Shown: in pieces, positions 1 to 9,426 of the stretch
How the letters are laid out: every line of letters begins with the position of its first letter
How positions within the stretch are numbered: the first letter of the stretch is position 1
Assembly (NCBI GenBank): GCA_016777325.1
Contig: JADHRQ010000001.1
Location: 1-64,000, forward strand
Reading direction: 5' to 3'
DNA from: Flavobacteriales bacterium
GTDB lineage: Bacteria > Bacteroidota > Bacteroidia > Flavobacteriales > Flavobacteriaceae
DNA: 64,000 bases
Notes under the pieces: generated by a model
The model's input: the letters and a program-made list of their open reading frames with translations, nothing else
Told to the model about the DNA's origin: nothing
Database searches by the model: none
Made by a program: the position numbers and the translations under genes

Positions 1-5
1 TTCCA

Positions 6-2051
6 GTGGTTAATTTTTATACCTTAACTTTATGTTTAATATTCTCATGTAATTCAGAAGTGAACATTAATAGTATTAATAAAAATCAACTTAGCAAAGA
101 AACTAGTCTTTATTTAAAGCAACACTCTCAGAATCCCATAAACTGGCAAAGATGGTCTAATGAAATATTTGATGTTTCACAGGAATTAGATAAACTTCTT
201 GTTATAAGTATAGGATATTCAAGCTGTCATTGGTGTCATGTTATGGAAGAAGAAACTTTTACCAATGATTCTATAGCAAAAGTTATGAATGATAATTTCA
301 TAAATATTAAAGTTGACAGAGAAGAAAATCCAGATGTAGACCAAGCATACATGACTGCTTCCCAATTAATGACTGGAATGGGTGGTTGGCCATTAAATGT
401 AATAACTCTTCCTGATGGCAGTCCAATATATGCAGGTACATATCATTCAACATCTCAATGGGATGACATCCTTAAAAGAATAATAAGGCTTAAAAAGGAT
501 AACTATGATGGTCTTAAAGAAATTGCGAAAAACGTAAAGAATGGTGTTACAGATGTTAATACTATCCAAAAGCAAGAAAAAATCAGTGAATTTAGTACAG
601 ATTTTCTTAAAAACAATATTGAAGAATGGATGAAAAAATGGGATACTGATTTTGGAGGAGATATAGCTCAACAAAAATTTGTTTCTCCCTCTAAATATCT
701 TTTTCTTTTAAATTATGGTAAAGTATATAATGATAAAAAAGTTTTAAGTCATGTTAAAAACACTCTTGACATAATTGCTTCTAGCGGTTTAAATGATTTC
801 ATTGAAGGAGGATTTTACAGGTATACTGTAGATAATGAGTGGAAAATACCTCACTTTGAGAAAATGCTATATGATCAAGCACAAATGATCAGTCTTTTCT
901 CCATGGCTTATAAGGTTTATGGAGATAAACTATATAAAGATATAGTTGATAAAACCATAACGTTTCTAAATTTAAAAATGTCCTCAAATGATGGTTTATA
1001 TTATGCAGCTATGGATGCAGATACAGATGGAGAGGAAGGAAAGTATTACTCATTTACAAAAGATGAGTTAGAAATAATTTCAAAAAATACAGATTTTAGT
1101 GTTTTTACTAACTACTATAATATTGACATAAAAAAACCTTGGGAAAATAATAGATTCTTGCTCTTACCAAAAAAAGCCAATAATGAACTTAATGATTTAA
1201 TACAAATTTGGGAATCTAATATTATTAAATTAAAGGAAGAAAGGACAAAACCTAGAATAGATGATAAGATAATAGTTTCATGGAATTCACTAGCTATTGT
1301 TGGTTTAGTTGATGCTTATGAAGCACTTCAGAATTATGATTATCTAGTTCTTGCAAAATCAATGTTTGAAGAGTTAAAAGACAATTCATTTAGAAATAAT
1401 AAACTTATTCATACTTATAAAGAAAACCAATTTCAAGAAGGTGTTCTAGAAGACTATGCATACCTCTCTAAAGCTTCAATGAGGTTGTTCCAGGCTACAG
1501 GAGACGAGTCATACTTTGATTTTTCAAAAAATATTATAGATAATTCTTTAGAGCTTTTTGATGATGATCAATCTGATTTATTAAGATATAGTAATAACAA
1601 TGAATTATTTACAAAAGTGATTTCTGTAGATGATGGCGTAATTCCTTCACCAAATTCTATAATTGCTGAGCAATTATTTAATATAGGACATATAATATTT
1701 GATGATGAGTATCTTAATTTGTCAGATAAGATGGTTTCTTCAGTTCAAGATATCATTGATGGCAACATAAACTCATATTCTGTTTGGGCAAATAATATTC
1801 TAAATAGAGTTGAGCCATTTTTTGAAATTGCTATTATTGGTCCTAATGCTAACTCAATTACAGATGATATAACAAATTATTTTACTCCAAATACTATTGT
1901 AGTTCAGTCTCAAATAGAGAGTGACATACCTCTCTTTATTGATAGATATTTTGAAGACGAGACATATATTTATGTCTGTCAAAATAAAACATGTCAAAGA
2001 CCTGAAACAAAGATTAATTTAGCTCTTGAACAAGTTCCTTATATAAATTAA
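6..2051 (+). CDS. DUF255 thioredoxin-domain protein (YyaL/SPATA20 family), 5' end probably outside window
   Basis: Two domains are visible. A thioredoxin-like domain at about residues 27-190 carries the family motif SSCHWCHVM with its CHWC pair at residues 74-77. An alpha/alpha-barrel region resembling N-acylglucosamine 2-epimerases follows, with GGFYRYTVDNEWKIPHFEKM near residue 270. The family is widespread but its reaction is unknown; a redox or sugar-related role is inferred from the folds. The frame stays open to the window edge. The first start codon inside (GTG at 6) would give a hydrophobic stretch ending in a Cys at 15 but no basic N-terminus, so the true start and the full lipoprotein signal probably lie just upstream of base 1. 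It is followed after 2 bp by a small lipoprotein gene. The family call is firm and the start is not. Confidence 0.9.
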   Translation: MVNFYTLTLCLIFSCNSEVNINSINKNQLSKETSLYLKQHSQNPINWQRWSNEIFDVSQELDKLLVISIGYSSCHWCHVMEEETFTNDSIAKVMNDNFINIKVDREENPDVDQAYMTASQLMTGMGGWPLNVITLPDGSPIYAGTYHSTSQWDDILKRIIRLKKDNYDGLKEIAKNVKNGVTDVNTIQKQEKISEFSTDFLKNNIEEWMKKWDTDFGGDIAQQKFVSPSKYLFLLNYGKVYNDKKVLSHVKNTLDIIASSGLNDFIEGGFYRYTVDNEWKIPHFEKMLYDQAQMISLFSMAYKVYGDKLYKDIVDKTITFLNLKMSSNDGLYYAAMDADTDGEEGKYYSFTKDELEIISKNTDFSVFTNYYNIDIKKPWENNRFLLLPKKANNELNDLIQIWESNIIKLKEERTKPRIDDKIIVSWNSLAIVGLVDAYEALQNYDYLVLAKSMFEELKDNSFRNNKLIHTYKENQFQEGVLEDYAYLSKASMRLFQATGDESYFDFSKNIIDNSLELFDDDQSDLLRYSNNNELFTKVISVDDGVIPSPNSIIAEQLFNIGHIIFDDEYLNLSDKMVSSVQDIIDGNINSYSVWANNILNRVEPFFEIAIIGPNANSITDDITNYFTPNTIVVQSQIESDIPLFIDRYFEDETYIYVCQNKTCQRPETKINLALEQVPYIN

Positions 2052-2053
2052 AT

Positions 2054-2482
2054 ATGAAAAATATTAACTATACTTCTATACTGTTAATTCTTTTGTCCTT
2101 TATGACAATTAATTGTTCTAGTAATGACTCTGGTGAGTGTTCAAACTTCCTAGAATGTCTTGATGGTACTTATTGGACTAATAATAATAATCAATCTATA
2201 TGGACTTTTAATGATGATAAAGATGGGGCTTATTTAGAAGTATACATTTCAGGATTCGATTGTTATACATATGAAAATAATTTTATAGTAAATGCGGAAT
2301 TTAAATATCAGACTAAACTTAGTTTATCAGAAGATTTCAATGATTCTAACTGGTTTTATACTATAGTTAACGATAGTGTCATTGAAAAGACTAAATCAAC
2401 AGGGGGAAGTACAATTTTTTTCTACAAAACTGATAAATCATTCTTAGATGATTTATTAGAATTTGATGAGTGTAATTACTAA
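2054..2482 (+). CDS. small Cys-containing lipoprotein, unknown function
   Basis: This is a 142-residue protein with a basic N-terminus, a hydrophobic stretch and a lipobox-like MTINC with the lipidated Cys at about residue 21. The mature part contains four further Cys residues, enough for two disulfides, and is rich in Asn, Asp and aromatic residues. I do not recognise a family. It starts 2 bp after the DUF255 gene, so the two are probably co-transcribed. Its thiol content next to a CxxC protein is suggestive but proves nothing. Its end overlaps the convergent acetyltransferase gene by 4 bp. Confidence 0.7.
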   Translation: MKNINYTSILLILLSFMTINCSSNDSGECSNFLECLDGTYWTNNNNQSIWTFNDDKDGAYLEVYISGFDCYTYENNFIVNAEFKYQTKLSLSEDFNDSNWFYTIVNDSVIEKTKSTGGSTIFFYKTDKSFLDDLLEFDECNY

Positions 2483-3561
2483 AGTTTTATAAAAATCTTT
2501 TTCTTAAATAAATAGTTAGCTGGAATGTAAATTATAATTACATACATTATAGCATAAAGTAATGAGGCAACTTTTGGATATATACCCGAATCTACAAGTG
2601 AGTTAACAAAGATTGTGTTAAGCTTAATTCCAATTATATAATCACTATAAAATATTGATCCAAGAATACCAGCTAGTACGTATGTAAAAATTGAATTTGT
2701 ACCGAAAACCTGAGACATTTTAAAATTTTTATAGCCATTAACATCAATTAAGTATGTAAATGCTGCTGTTAACATAAAAGACATTCCAGCCATTAAGAAG
2801 GTGTATGATGTACTCCAAAGATTCTTGTTCACTGGAAAAGACCAACTAAAAAAGTCACCTACAAACACAAGAATCAAACCAATATAAAATAGATTGAGCA
2901 ATTTATCTTTAATATCTGAATTGCTAATTAGTATTGTACCGGCAATTAGTCCAAAAACTCCAGTAATTATTGATGGAATAGTAGTAAGTATACCTTCTGG
3001 ATCCCAGGTTCCTTGCCACATTATACCTGGTAAATAATTTTTATCAATATAATGTGCCATATTTAATTCAGGTATACTTAGATCCGGTTGACCTATACCG
3101 GGTATTGGTATGTACAACATTATAAACCAATAAAGAATTAATGTTATGGCAGACAAATACATAAAATATTTTTTATCTATAAACATATATATCATTCCAC
3201 AGAAAAGAAAAACAAATGAAATTCTTTGAAGAACTCCAGTCCACCTTATATTATCAAAGTCAAAAGATGGGAATATCCATAAAAACAAACCAACTAAATA
3301 AATTTTAAAAGCTCTCCATATAATTTTTCTGATTGTTTTGTTTCTATCTAACCCTTTTTTATTATTTAGTGATAGAACAATTGATATACCAACAATAAAA
3401 AGAAAGTTAGGAAATATATAGTCTGTTGGGGTCAATCCATTCCAATCTGCATGAAGTAAAGGTGCAAAGACATTTTCCCATGAGCCAGGTTGATTAACAA
3501 TTATCATAAAGATTAAAGTCATTCCTCTTAAAACATCAATTGATAGAAGTCTCTCTTTCAT
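2479..3561 (-). CDS. HGSNAT-like membrane acetyltransferase (COG4299, DUF5009 family)
   Basis: This is a 360-residue polytopic membrane protein with roughly ten hydrophobic segments. The N-terminus (LSIDVLRGMTLIFMI) and the loop HADWNGLTPTDYIFPNF are characteristic of the heparan-alpha-glucosaminide N-acetyltransferase-like family. The His in that loop (residue 37) corresponds, as far as I can align by eye, to the luminal catalytic His of the human enzyme. Members are thought to move acetyl groups across a membrane onto amino sugars, or to process GlcNAc-type sugars. It lies 38 bp downstream of a GH20 hexosaminidase on the same strand, which fits a role in handling released hexosamines. The family is secure and the substrate is inferred. 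Confidence 0.85.
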   Translation of the reverse strand: MKERLLSIDVLRGMTLIFMIIVNQPGSWENVFAPLLHADWNGLTPTDYIFPNFLFIVGISIVLSLNNKKGLDRNKTIRKIIWRAFKIYLVGLFLWIFPSFDFDNIRWTGVLQRISFVFLFCGMIYMFIDKKYFMYLSAITLILYWFIMLYIPIPGIGQPDLSIPELNMAHYIDKNYLPGIMWQGTWDPEGILTTIPSIITGVFGLIAGTILISNSDIKDKLLNLFYIGLILVFVGDFFSWSFPVNKNLWSTSYTFLMAGMSFMLTAAFTYLIDVNGYKNFKMSQVFGTNSIFTYVLAGILGSIFYSDYIIGIKLNTIFVNSLVDSGIYPKVASLLYAIMYVIIIYIPANYLFKKKIFIKL

Positions 3562-3599
3562 ATTGTAAAAGTTAAAAAAAATAATTGATAAATCTAAAT

Positions 3600-6083
3600 T
3601 TACTTATCAACTTGAATTGGATAACCGCCCCTGCCCTTATTATCAAATAATCTAAGATTTACAATATCATCTTGATTTAGTTTTACAGGATTATTATAAT
3701 TCATGCTTTCAATATTAGGTAAAGAACCATCAAGTGTATACTTAATATTTAATCCTGGAAAGACAGAGTTAGCATAGAGAGAGTCATTTTTGATAATACC
3801 ACCTGGTTTTGGGAGATCATAATTTAATCCACCATAGATATTATCAATAATTGGGAGAACTCTCTGACCTATTGTATTTGTAAATTTATTCCACTCATAG
3901 TCTAAAGTAATTTCTCTCTTACTTTTATCTGAAACTTTCATCCACTCAGGATCCTGAGCCCATGCTTTTTGAGAAAAAACTATGATATTTGGCATGAACA
4001 TATAATCAAGAATATCTTCATTCCTGATAGTCTCACTCCAAATTTGAGATTGGATACCGATTATATTATCTCTATTACTAGGATTTAACTTTTCAGAGGA
4101 TTCAATGTATTCTTTTGAAATATTATTTTTTTCAACTCCATATGAATCATTAAAAATATCGAAAACATCCACTGTCCACATATCCTTGTAATCTGCATAT
4201 CCACTCCATGAAAGTCCAACATTATCTAAATCTTTATCGTCTACCATATCAAAATAAAAGGCACTGGAATTACTCATTACGGTTTTATATCCAAGGTTTG
4301 CATATTTGTAGATCATATCTTGTCTCCCCTGACCCCAATCGTTTTTCCATACAAATAACAATATGTCATCTCCCTTAAAAAAGTCTTTTATTTTTGTTTC
4401 AGACTGATTCTTCTCTGTTAATTTTAATAAGATATCATCCCAGCCAGTCATGGTTGCATTATATGATGAAAGTTTATCATAAACTCGTCTCTGCATTATT
4501 TCATAAAGAGCATTATAGTCACCTGCTATTGAATTTTCTTCCATGAATTGATCACAGATTGGTGATTTTTGCCATGCACCGTAAGGAAGTTCATCAGCTG
4601 CAACACCAAACTTGTTTAATTCCACGCCTGCTTCCTGATACATAAGATATATTTCATCGATTACTTTCTCATAAAATGTGAAAGCACTTTCCCTGCATAT
4701 ACATGCTATATTATCATTAAACCCCTGCGCTGAGTAATACTCACTTTCATCATCTGGATCAGACAATAAATATTTTTCAGCTTCTTCTTGATTACCAAGC
4801 TCCATATATTTTTGATATCTAACATTCATTGAAATAATTGCTGATCTCATATGAGATGGATAACTTATTTGAGGTATTATTTTAATATTTCTGTGATCAG
4901 CATATTGAAGTATTTCAATAAAGTCCAATCTAGAGAGATAACCAGACCCAGTAGAATTTATATCTGGACCTGAGCCATACATAGGTATCAAACTCTCAAA
5001 TTCATCCTTAGTAAAAGCTCTTTTTGAACCTACCTCAGTAAGTTCCTCTAAACCAGGAATTTCCAACCTCCACCCTTCGTCATCTGTTAACCTAAAATCC
5101 AAATGATTAATTTTAAAAAAAGATAAATAATCTAAAATTTGTTTAATCTTATCTGGACCATAAAAATTTCTTGAGATATCCAGCAACATACCTCTATATG
5201 AGAATCTAGGAGAGTCACTAATATTCATGTGTTTAAGCATATTGCTCTCAAGACTAGAAGCAAGAAAAAGTTGTTTTAAGGACTGTAATCCATAAAGTGC
5301 TCCTGCTCTATCTGATGCTTCTATTGAAATTTTATTTTTATCTATAGACAATAGATATGATTCTTCTAGTAAATTATCTATGTATTGAACTGAAATATCA
5401 TAATCTGAAGAATTTATTATATCTACATTAATATTTTCCGCAAAAAGAGACTTTACGGTACTAATGTCAAGATCTAAAGATTCATCTAAGAAAACTTTAT
5501 ATTCAGATTTAAGAGAAGATTCACCTTCTAATAATCTAATTTCACTTGGGGTTGGAATGATTATTTCAAGTTCAGATTTATCAAGAACATTACCTGGAGC
5601 ATATAAATCAAAGCGATCTTCAGAAGAGGGTACATCAAGTTTTTCAATTCCCTCTGCATTTTTCCAGTTGTAAGTAAATTTTACATCAATTATTTCATTA
5701 TCTGAAACTATAAAACCACCAACTGGTAGATCTGATATTCTTCTAACTATTCCTGATTGGTTAAAGTCTACGCTTATCGATTCATTTGAATTTAGATAAT
5801 AATCTTTACCAAATGATAAGATGTTGTATGATTGACCTGCAACATATTCATATTCAATATTTTCAGGGATAGATTCATTATTTACTATTGAACTCTGTTG
5901 ATTCCAGTGCAATGACCAAACAGAGTCAAAATCAACATTTGTTGAATTTAATACAGAGAGACTAACATCAAAGTTCCAATCATTCATTTTTTTAATTTCA
6001 TATACTACTTCTATTTCTTTTGATTGAATACTACATGAGAGTACAAATAAAAAAGCTATATATAGAAAGAATCTTTGAGACAT
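3600..6083 (-). CDS. GH20 beta-N-acetylhexosaminidase, lipoprotein
   Basis: This 827-residue exo-hexosaminidase is predicted to release terminal GlcNAc or GalNAc from glycans. A lipoprotein signal ends at Cys17 (FVLSC). An N-terminal carbohydrate-binding-like domain lies at about 25-170, the GH20b domain at about 175-290 and the catalytic barrel at about 293-735. A C-terminal chitobiase-type domain includes the TLDGSLPN segment. The substrate-assisted catalytic pair is D497-E498 in FGVAADELP; the usual GGDE is changed to AADE. The DDEGWRLEIPGL segment after LDFRL is typical of the family. It sits 4 bp downstream of the FG-GAP lipoprotein and upstream of the HGSNAT-like gene. With SusC/SusD nearby it suggests use of an amino-sugar glycan such as chitin oligomers or glycoprotein chains. 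Confidence 0.93.
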   Translation of the reverse strand: MSQRFFLYIAFLFVLSCSIQSKEIEVVYEIKKMNDWNFDVSLSVLNSTNVDFDSVWSLHWNQQSSIVNNESIPENIEYEYVAGQSYNILSFGKDYYLNSNESISVDFNQSGIVRRISDLPVGGFIVSDNEIIDVKFTYNWKNAEGIEKLDVPSSEDRFDLYAPGNVLDKSELEIIIPTPSEIRLLEGESSLKSEYKVFLDESLDLDISTVKSLFAENINVDIINSSDYDISVQYIDNLLEESYLLSIDKNKISIEASDRAGALYGLQSLKQLFLASSLESNMLKHMNISDSPRFSYRGMLLDISRNFYGPDKIKQILDYLSFFKINHLDFRLTDDEGWRLEIPGLEELTEVGSKRAFTKDEFESLIPMYGSGPDINSTGSGYLSRLDFIEILQYADHRNIKIIPQISYPSHMRSAIISMNVRYQKYMELGNQEEAEKYLLSDPDDESEYYSAQGFNDNIACICRESAFTFYEKVIDEIYLMYQEAGVELNKFGVAADELPYGAWQKSPICDQFMEENSIAGDYNALYEIMQRRVYDKLSSYNATMTGWDDILLKLTEKNQSETKIKDFFKGDDILLFVWKNDWGQGRQDMIYKYANLGYKTVMSNSSAFYFDMVDDKDLDNVGLSWSGYADYKDMWTVDVFDIFNDSYGVEKNNISKEYIESSEKLNPSNRDNIIGIQSQIWSETIRNEDILDYMFMPNIIVFSQKAWAQDPEWMKVSDKSKREITLDYEWNKFTNTIGQRVLPIIDNIYGGLNYDLPKPGGIIKNDSLYANSVFPGLNIKYTLDGSLPNIESMNYNNPVKLNQDDIVNLRLFDNKGRGGYPIQVDK

Positions 6084-6087
6084 TTGA

Positions 6088-9000
6088 TTACTTTATTTTA
6101 GTAAATTCTATTAGATCATCATTCTTAGCTGTTAAAATGTAATCATCATTATTTAATGTAATAAACTCCATGTCTTTAACATCACCATTAATAAATAGTC
6201 CACTTTTTTGAGTAGATATTGCCTCAAAGCCTGAATCAGGAGTATATTTTAAATAAACACCAACACTTCCATCATTTCTTGGAGTTTCAACTTCAGAATT
6301 ATACATGTTTCCTGAAACAACTATATCCATATATCCATCTTTATCTATATCCTTTTTAAGAATTTTGTTAATAGAAGACAACTGAGTTAAAGTTGGTAAA
6401 TTGCTCATTTTAAATGAGTTACCAGTATTCTCTAAATAGACAGATGAAAATGTTTTTGTAAAATAATGTAGAGAATTTTCTAATGCCGGCTCGGTATAAA
6501 CATCTTCAAGAGTTGCTATAGAAAATGCATCATAATCCTGAAATTTCTTTTTAATTGCTGGAATTTGATCTGAGGAACACTGTCTGCCCCTAAGTGGATA
6601 TTGTTCCCCATCATTATAGTAACTAAGTACAATATCACCAGTACTGTTTTGGTCAAAGTCATTATAAAAAATATCAAATGTTTCATCACCTGATGTTTGA
6701 TATTTATAATTGTTCCCAAGGTTTCCAACTACTAGATCCATATCACCATCTTTATCAAAGTCCTCAGCAATAATATCATACCACCACCCTCTTGTAGAAT
6801 CTACGTCTATTAGGGATGTGTCATCAGAAAATTTACCATCATTATTTTTATAGAACTTAATTGGTGTCCATTCTCCAACAACAATTAGGTCTGTCCATCC
6901 ATCATTATTATAGTCAGCCCAGACTGATGATGTTACTAATCCAATCTCTTTGAATGAAAATACAGATTCATCAGCATTTCTAAACTTTATTCCATTACCA
7001 TCTGAAATATTTTCAAGTAAAAAACTTTCAGCAGGTAGTGGATAACTGCCAGGAACCACTCTTCCACCTACAAATAAGTCTATATCACCATCTTTATCAT
7101 AGTCTGAAGATGTAACCCTCATACCGCTTGAAAAATTATCTGGCAGTGAGACATTGCTGAAATTAAATGAGCCATTACCATTATTAATATATAATCTATC
7201 CTTAAGGATTGGAGTATTCGGTTCAAATTCATTCCCACCTGACACTACATATAAATCGTTATCACCGTCATTATCAAAATCTTCAAGAATCATATCCATA
7301 TCCTCATATTTAGCATGTTCTTTAGAGAATGTGAAACTCTTACTGTAGAATGATCCATCTGACTTTTGGATATAAAATGCAGTAGGTTGATCTTTAGCAC
7401 CTCCTACAACAAAATCATCAATTTTATCTCCATTAATATCTCCAATTGCAATACCAGGACCCAATCTTGAATTTTCATGAGGAAGTAAAACCTCTTTTAT
7501 GTAATCATTATACTCATTCTCGTTATGTTTATGCTTTACGACCTCAATATTTTCAAAATATAGGTTTGATTCACCAGTTTCTATTTTTGATACAGACTTG
7601 GAGTTCAATATATCAAATTCAATTATTGAATTAATTTTAAGATCTTTCAATTCTTCAGAATTACCATTTGACCAAACAACCTTAATTGATTTTATCATTT
7701 CATCAGTACCTATACCAAAATTTAGATAAGGAGAAACAGAAGACTGAAAGCCTCTTGACAATGTAAGTTCTTGCATCTGGCTTGAATTTTCAGTTTCTAA
7801 ATACACCCTACTATCAATTCCAAATCTATTTCCACCATCACCCTTAAGCTTAACCTTCACAAAATTATTAGTGGAATTGTTCCTGTAAATTTGAGCTTCC
7901 TGATCTATATTATTTACAATAATTTCTAGATCTCCATCATTATCAAGATCAGCATATGTAGCTCCATTAGAAAAGTTTTTATCATCTAGACCCCAATCAA
8001 CAGATACATCAGAAAAAGTTAAATCCTTGTTATTCTTAAAGGCAAAATTTGATATGGCTTCTGAAGGTATTTGATTCGTGTAATACAATAGGCTGTCATT
8101 AGACATTGGTCTTAAATTAATTTCATTAAAGTAATCTTTATTGTTTATTTCTCTTCTAGTTCCGTTAGAGATAAATAAATCTTTCCAACCATCATTGTCA
8201 AAATCAGCAAGAAGAGGTCCCCAACTCCAATCAGTTGATGAAATTCCTGATAATCTAGAGATATTACTAAAAAATGGTTTATCATTCTCTATACGCCTAT
8301 TTAATTGAAGTGTATTGTGCATGTATTGATAATGAAAGCCATAATTAACAGTACTCCAAAATAGTTCAGGATTCATACTTGCCATATTAGCCTTAGATCT
8401 TCTATTGTCTTTTGCATCCATATCTACTTGAACATAATCAAGATGTTGATCGTTGTTAAAATCAGCTATATCAACTCCCATTCCATAAAATGAAGTCTGA
8501 TTAGTTGATTCTTTAACAATATCTGTGAATGTTCCATCACCATTATTCATATACATGAAGTCTGGTGAACTAAAATCATTTGAAATATAAATATCCGGAT
8601 ATGAATCATTATTTAGATCTCCAACAGTGGCACTTAGGGTAAGACCATATGTTCTTAAACCTGCCTCCTCAGTGACTCTTGTAAATGACAACCCATCATT
8701 TCTGTATAAATTATCAGTCTCATAGTCATCTGTATTTTTCATTTTATAATAGTAATAGCTTCTTGGAGCATCAAAAGGAGTCATTGGATAATTTGCTACA
8801 TAAAGATCTAAGTCTCCATCTTTATCATAATCAAGAAAAGTAGCTTGAACTCCATTCCCTATATCGTCAACTCCATATTCATTAGCCATTTCAGTAAATG
8901 TATTATCACCATTATTTATGTATAACTCATTATTTTTTATGCCATCTAATCCAGCAACAGAAAGATAAATATCTAGAAAACCATCATTATTAATATCTAC

Positions 9001-9354
9001 CATAGTAGAACCAGTATACCATCTGTTATCTCCAGAAGTACCTGATGTGACTGTTATATCTTCAAAATTTAGATTTCCTTTATTTAAATACAGTTTATTT
9101 GAGGTCATATTACCAGTAAAGTAAATATCATCTAAATTGTCATTATTTATATCCCCCACAGATACTCCTCCTCCCATATATATGTATGGATATGTAAAAT
9201 AATTAAAAGAATTATCTTCATTAAGTTGATTATTAAAATCAATACCTGTTTGATTAATAGTTAGCAAAGTAAATTGTTTCTCATTATTATCTATATCACA
9301 TGATATAGTTATAATTGAAAGTATAAAAGCCAAAAGTAGGATTGTTCTTGTCAT
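6088..9354 (-). CDS. FG-GAP/VCBS repeat lipoprotein with ASPIC/UnbV domain
   Basis: This is a 1088-residue secreted lipoprotein with a lipobox Cys at about residue 19. It contains about a dozen acidic loops of the form DxNxDGxxD (for example DINNDGFLD, DYDKDGDLD, DFDNDGWKD, DYNNDGWTD), which mark FG-GAP/VCBS beta-propeller blades likely to bind calcium. Between the two propeller sets, at about residues 500-570, is an ASPIC/UnbV segment (SRGFQSSVSPYLNFGIG). Such proteins are frequent next to SusC/SusD in marine Flavobacteria and probably bind glycan or protein at the surface; no catalytic residue is recognisable. It follows susD but is separated from it by a strong terminator hairpin, so its expression may depend on read-through. 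Confidence 0.9.
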   Translation of the reverse strand: MTRTILLLAFILSIITISCDIDNNEKQFTLLTINQTGIDFNNQLNEDNSFNYFTYPYIYMGGGVSVGDINNDNLDDIYFTGNMTSNKLYLNKGNLNFEDITVTSGTSGDNRWYTGSTMVDINNDGFLDIYLSVAGLDGIKNNELYINNGDNTFTEMANEYGVDDIGNGVQATFLDYDKDGDLDLYVANYPMTPFDAPRSYYYYKMKNTDDYETDNLYRNDGLSFTRVTEEAGLRTYGLTLSATVGDLNNDSYPDIYISNDFSSPDFMYMNNGDGTFTDIVKESTNQTSFYGMGVDIADFNNDQHLDYVQVDMDAKDNRRSKANMASMNPELFWSTVNYGFHYQYMHNTLQLNRRIENDKPFFSNISRLSGISSTDWSWGPLLADFDNDGWKDLFISNGTRREINNKDYFNEINLRPMSNDSLLYYTNQIPSEAISNFAFKNNKDLTFSDVSVDWGLDDKNFSNGATYADLDNDGDLEIIVNNIDQEAQIYRNNSTNNFVKVKLKGDGGNRFGIDSRVYLETENSSQMQELTLSRGFQSSVSPYLNFGIGTDEMIKSIKVVWSNGNSEELKDLKINSIIEFDILNSKSVSKIETGESNLYFENIEVVKHKHNENEYNDYIKEVLLPHENSRLGPGIAIGDINGDKIDDFVVGGAKDQPTAFYIQKSDGSFYSKSFTFSKEHAKYEDMDMILEDFDNDGDNDLYVVSGGNEFEPNTPILKDRLYINNGNGSFNFSNVSLPDNFSSGMRVTSSDYDKDGDIDLFVGGRVVPGSYPLPAESFLLENISDGNGIKFRNADESVFSFKEIGLVTSSVWADYNNDGWTDLIVVGEWTPIKFYKNNDGKFSDDTSLIDVDSTRGWWYDIIAEDFDKDGDMDLVVGNLGNNYKYQTSGDETFDIFYNDFDQNSTGDIVLSYYNDGEQYPLRGRQCSSDQIPAIKKKFQDYDAFSIATLEDVYTEPALENSLHYFTKTFSSVYLENTGNSFKMSNLPTLTQLSSINKILKKDIDKDGYMDIVVSGNMYNSEVETPRNDGSVGVYLKYTPDSGFEAISTQKSGLFINGDVKDMEFITLNNDDYILTAKNDDLIEFTKIK

Positions 9355-9365
9355 TATATAAATTT

Positions 9366-9397
9366 AAAAAAAAAAGGGTGAATTAAATATTCACCCT
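9366..9397 (-). terminator. intrinsic terminator between susD and the FG-GAP gene
   Basis: On the minus strand a perfect 9-bp stem (AGGGTGAAT / ATTCACCCT) with a 5-nt loop is followed directly by about ten T residues. It lies 30 bp after the susD stop and 12 bp before the next start. There is no room for a new promoter between the hairpin and the downstream start, so the hairpin probably lowers expression of the downstream genes relative to susCD without isolating them. Confidence 0.9.
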
Positions 9398-9426
9398 GTT
9401 AATTTTTTACTCTAATTTAAAATAAA

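Noticed and set aside
6088-9354. Repeated acidic motifs considered as a DNA repeat array
   Set aside because: The repetition is at protein level (FG-GAP/VCBS calcium loops) with diverged codons, not a DNA repeat or CRISPR.
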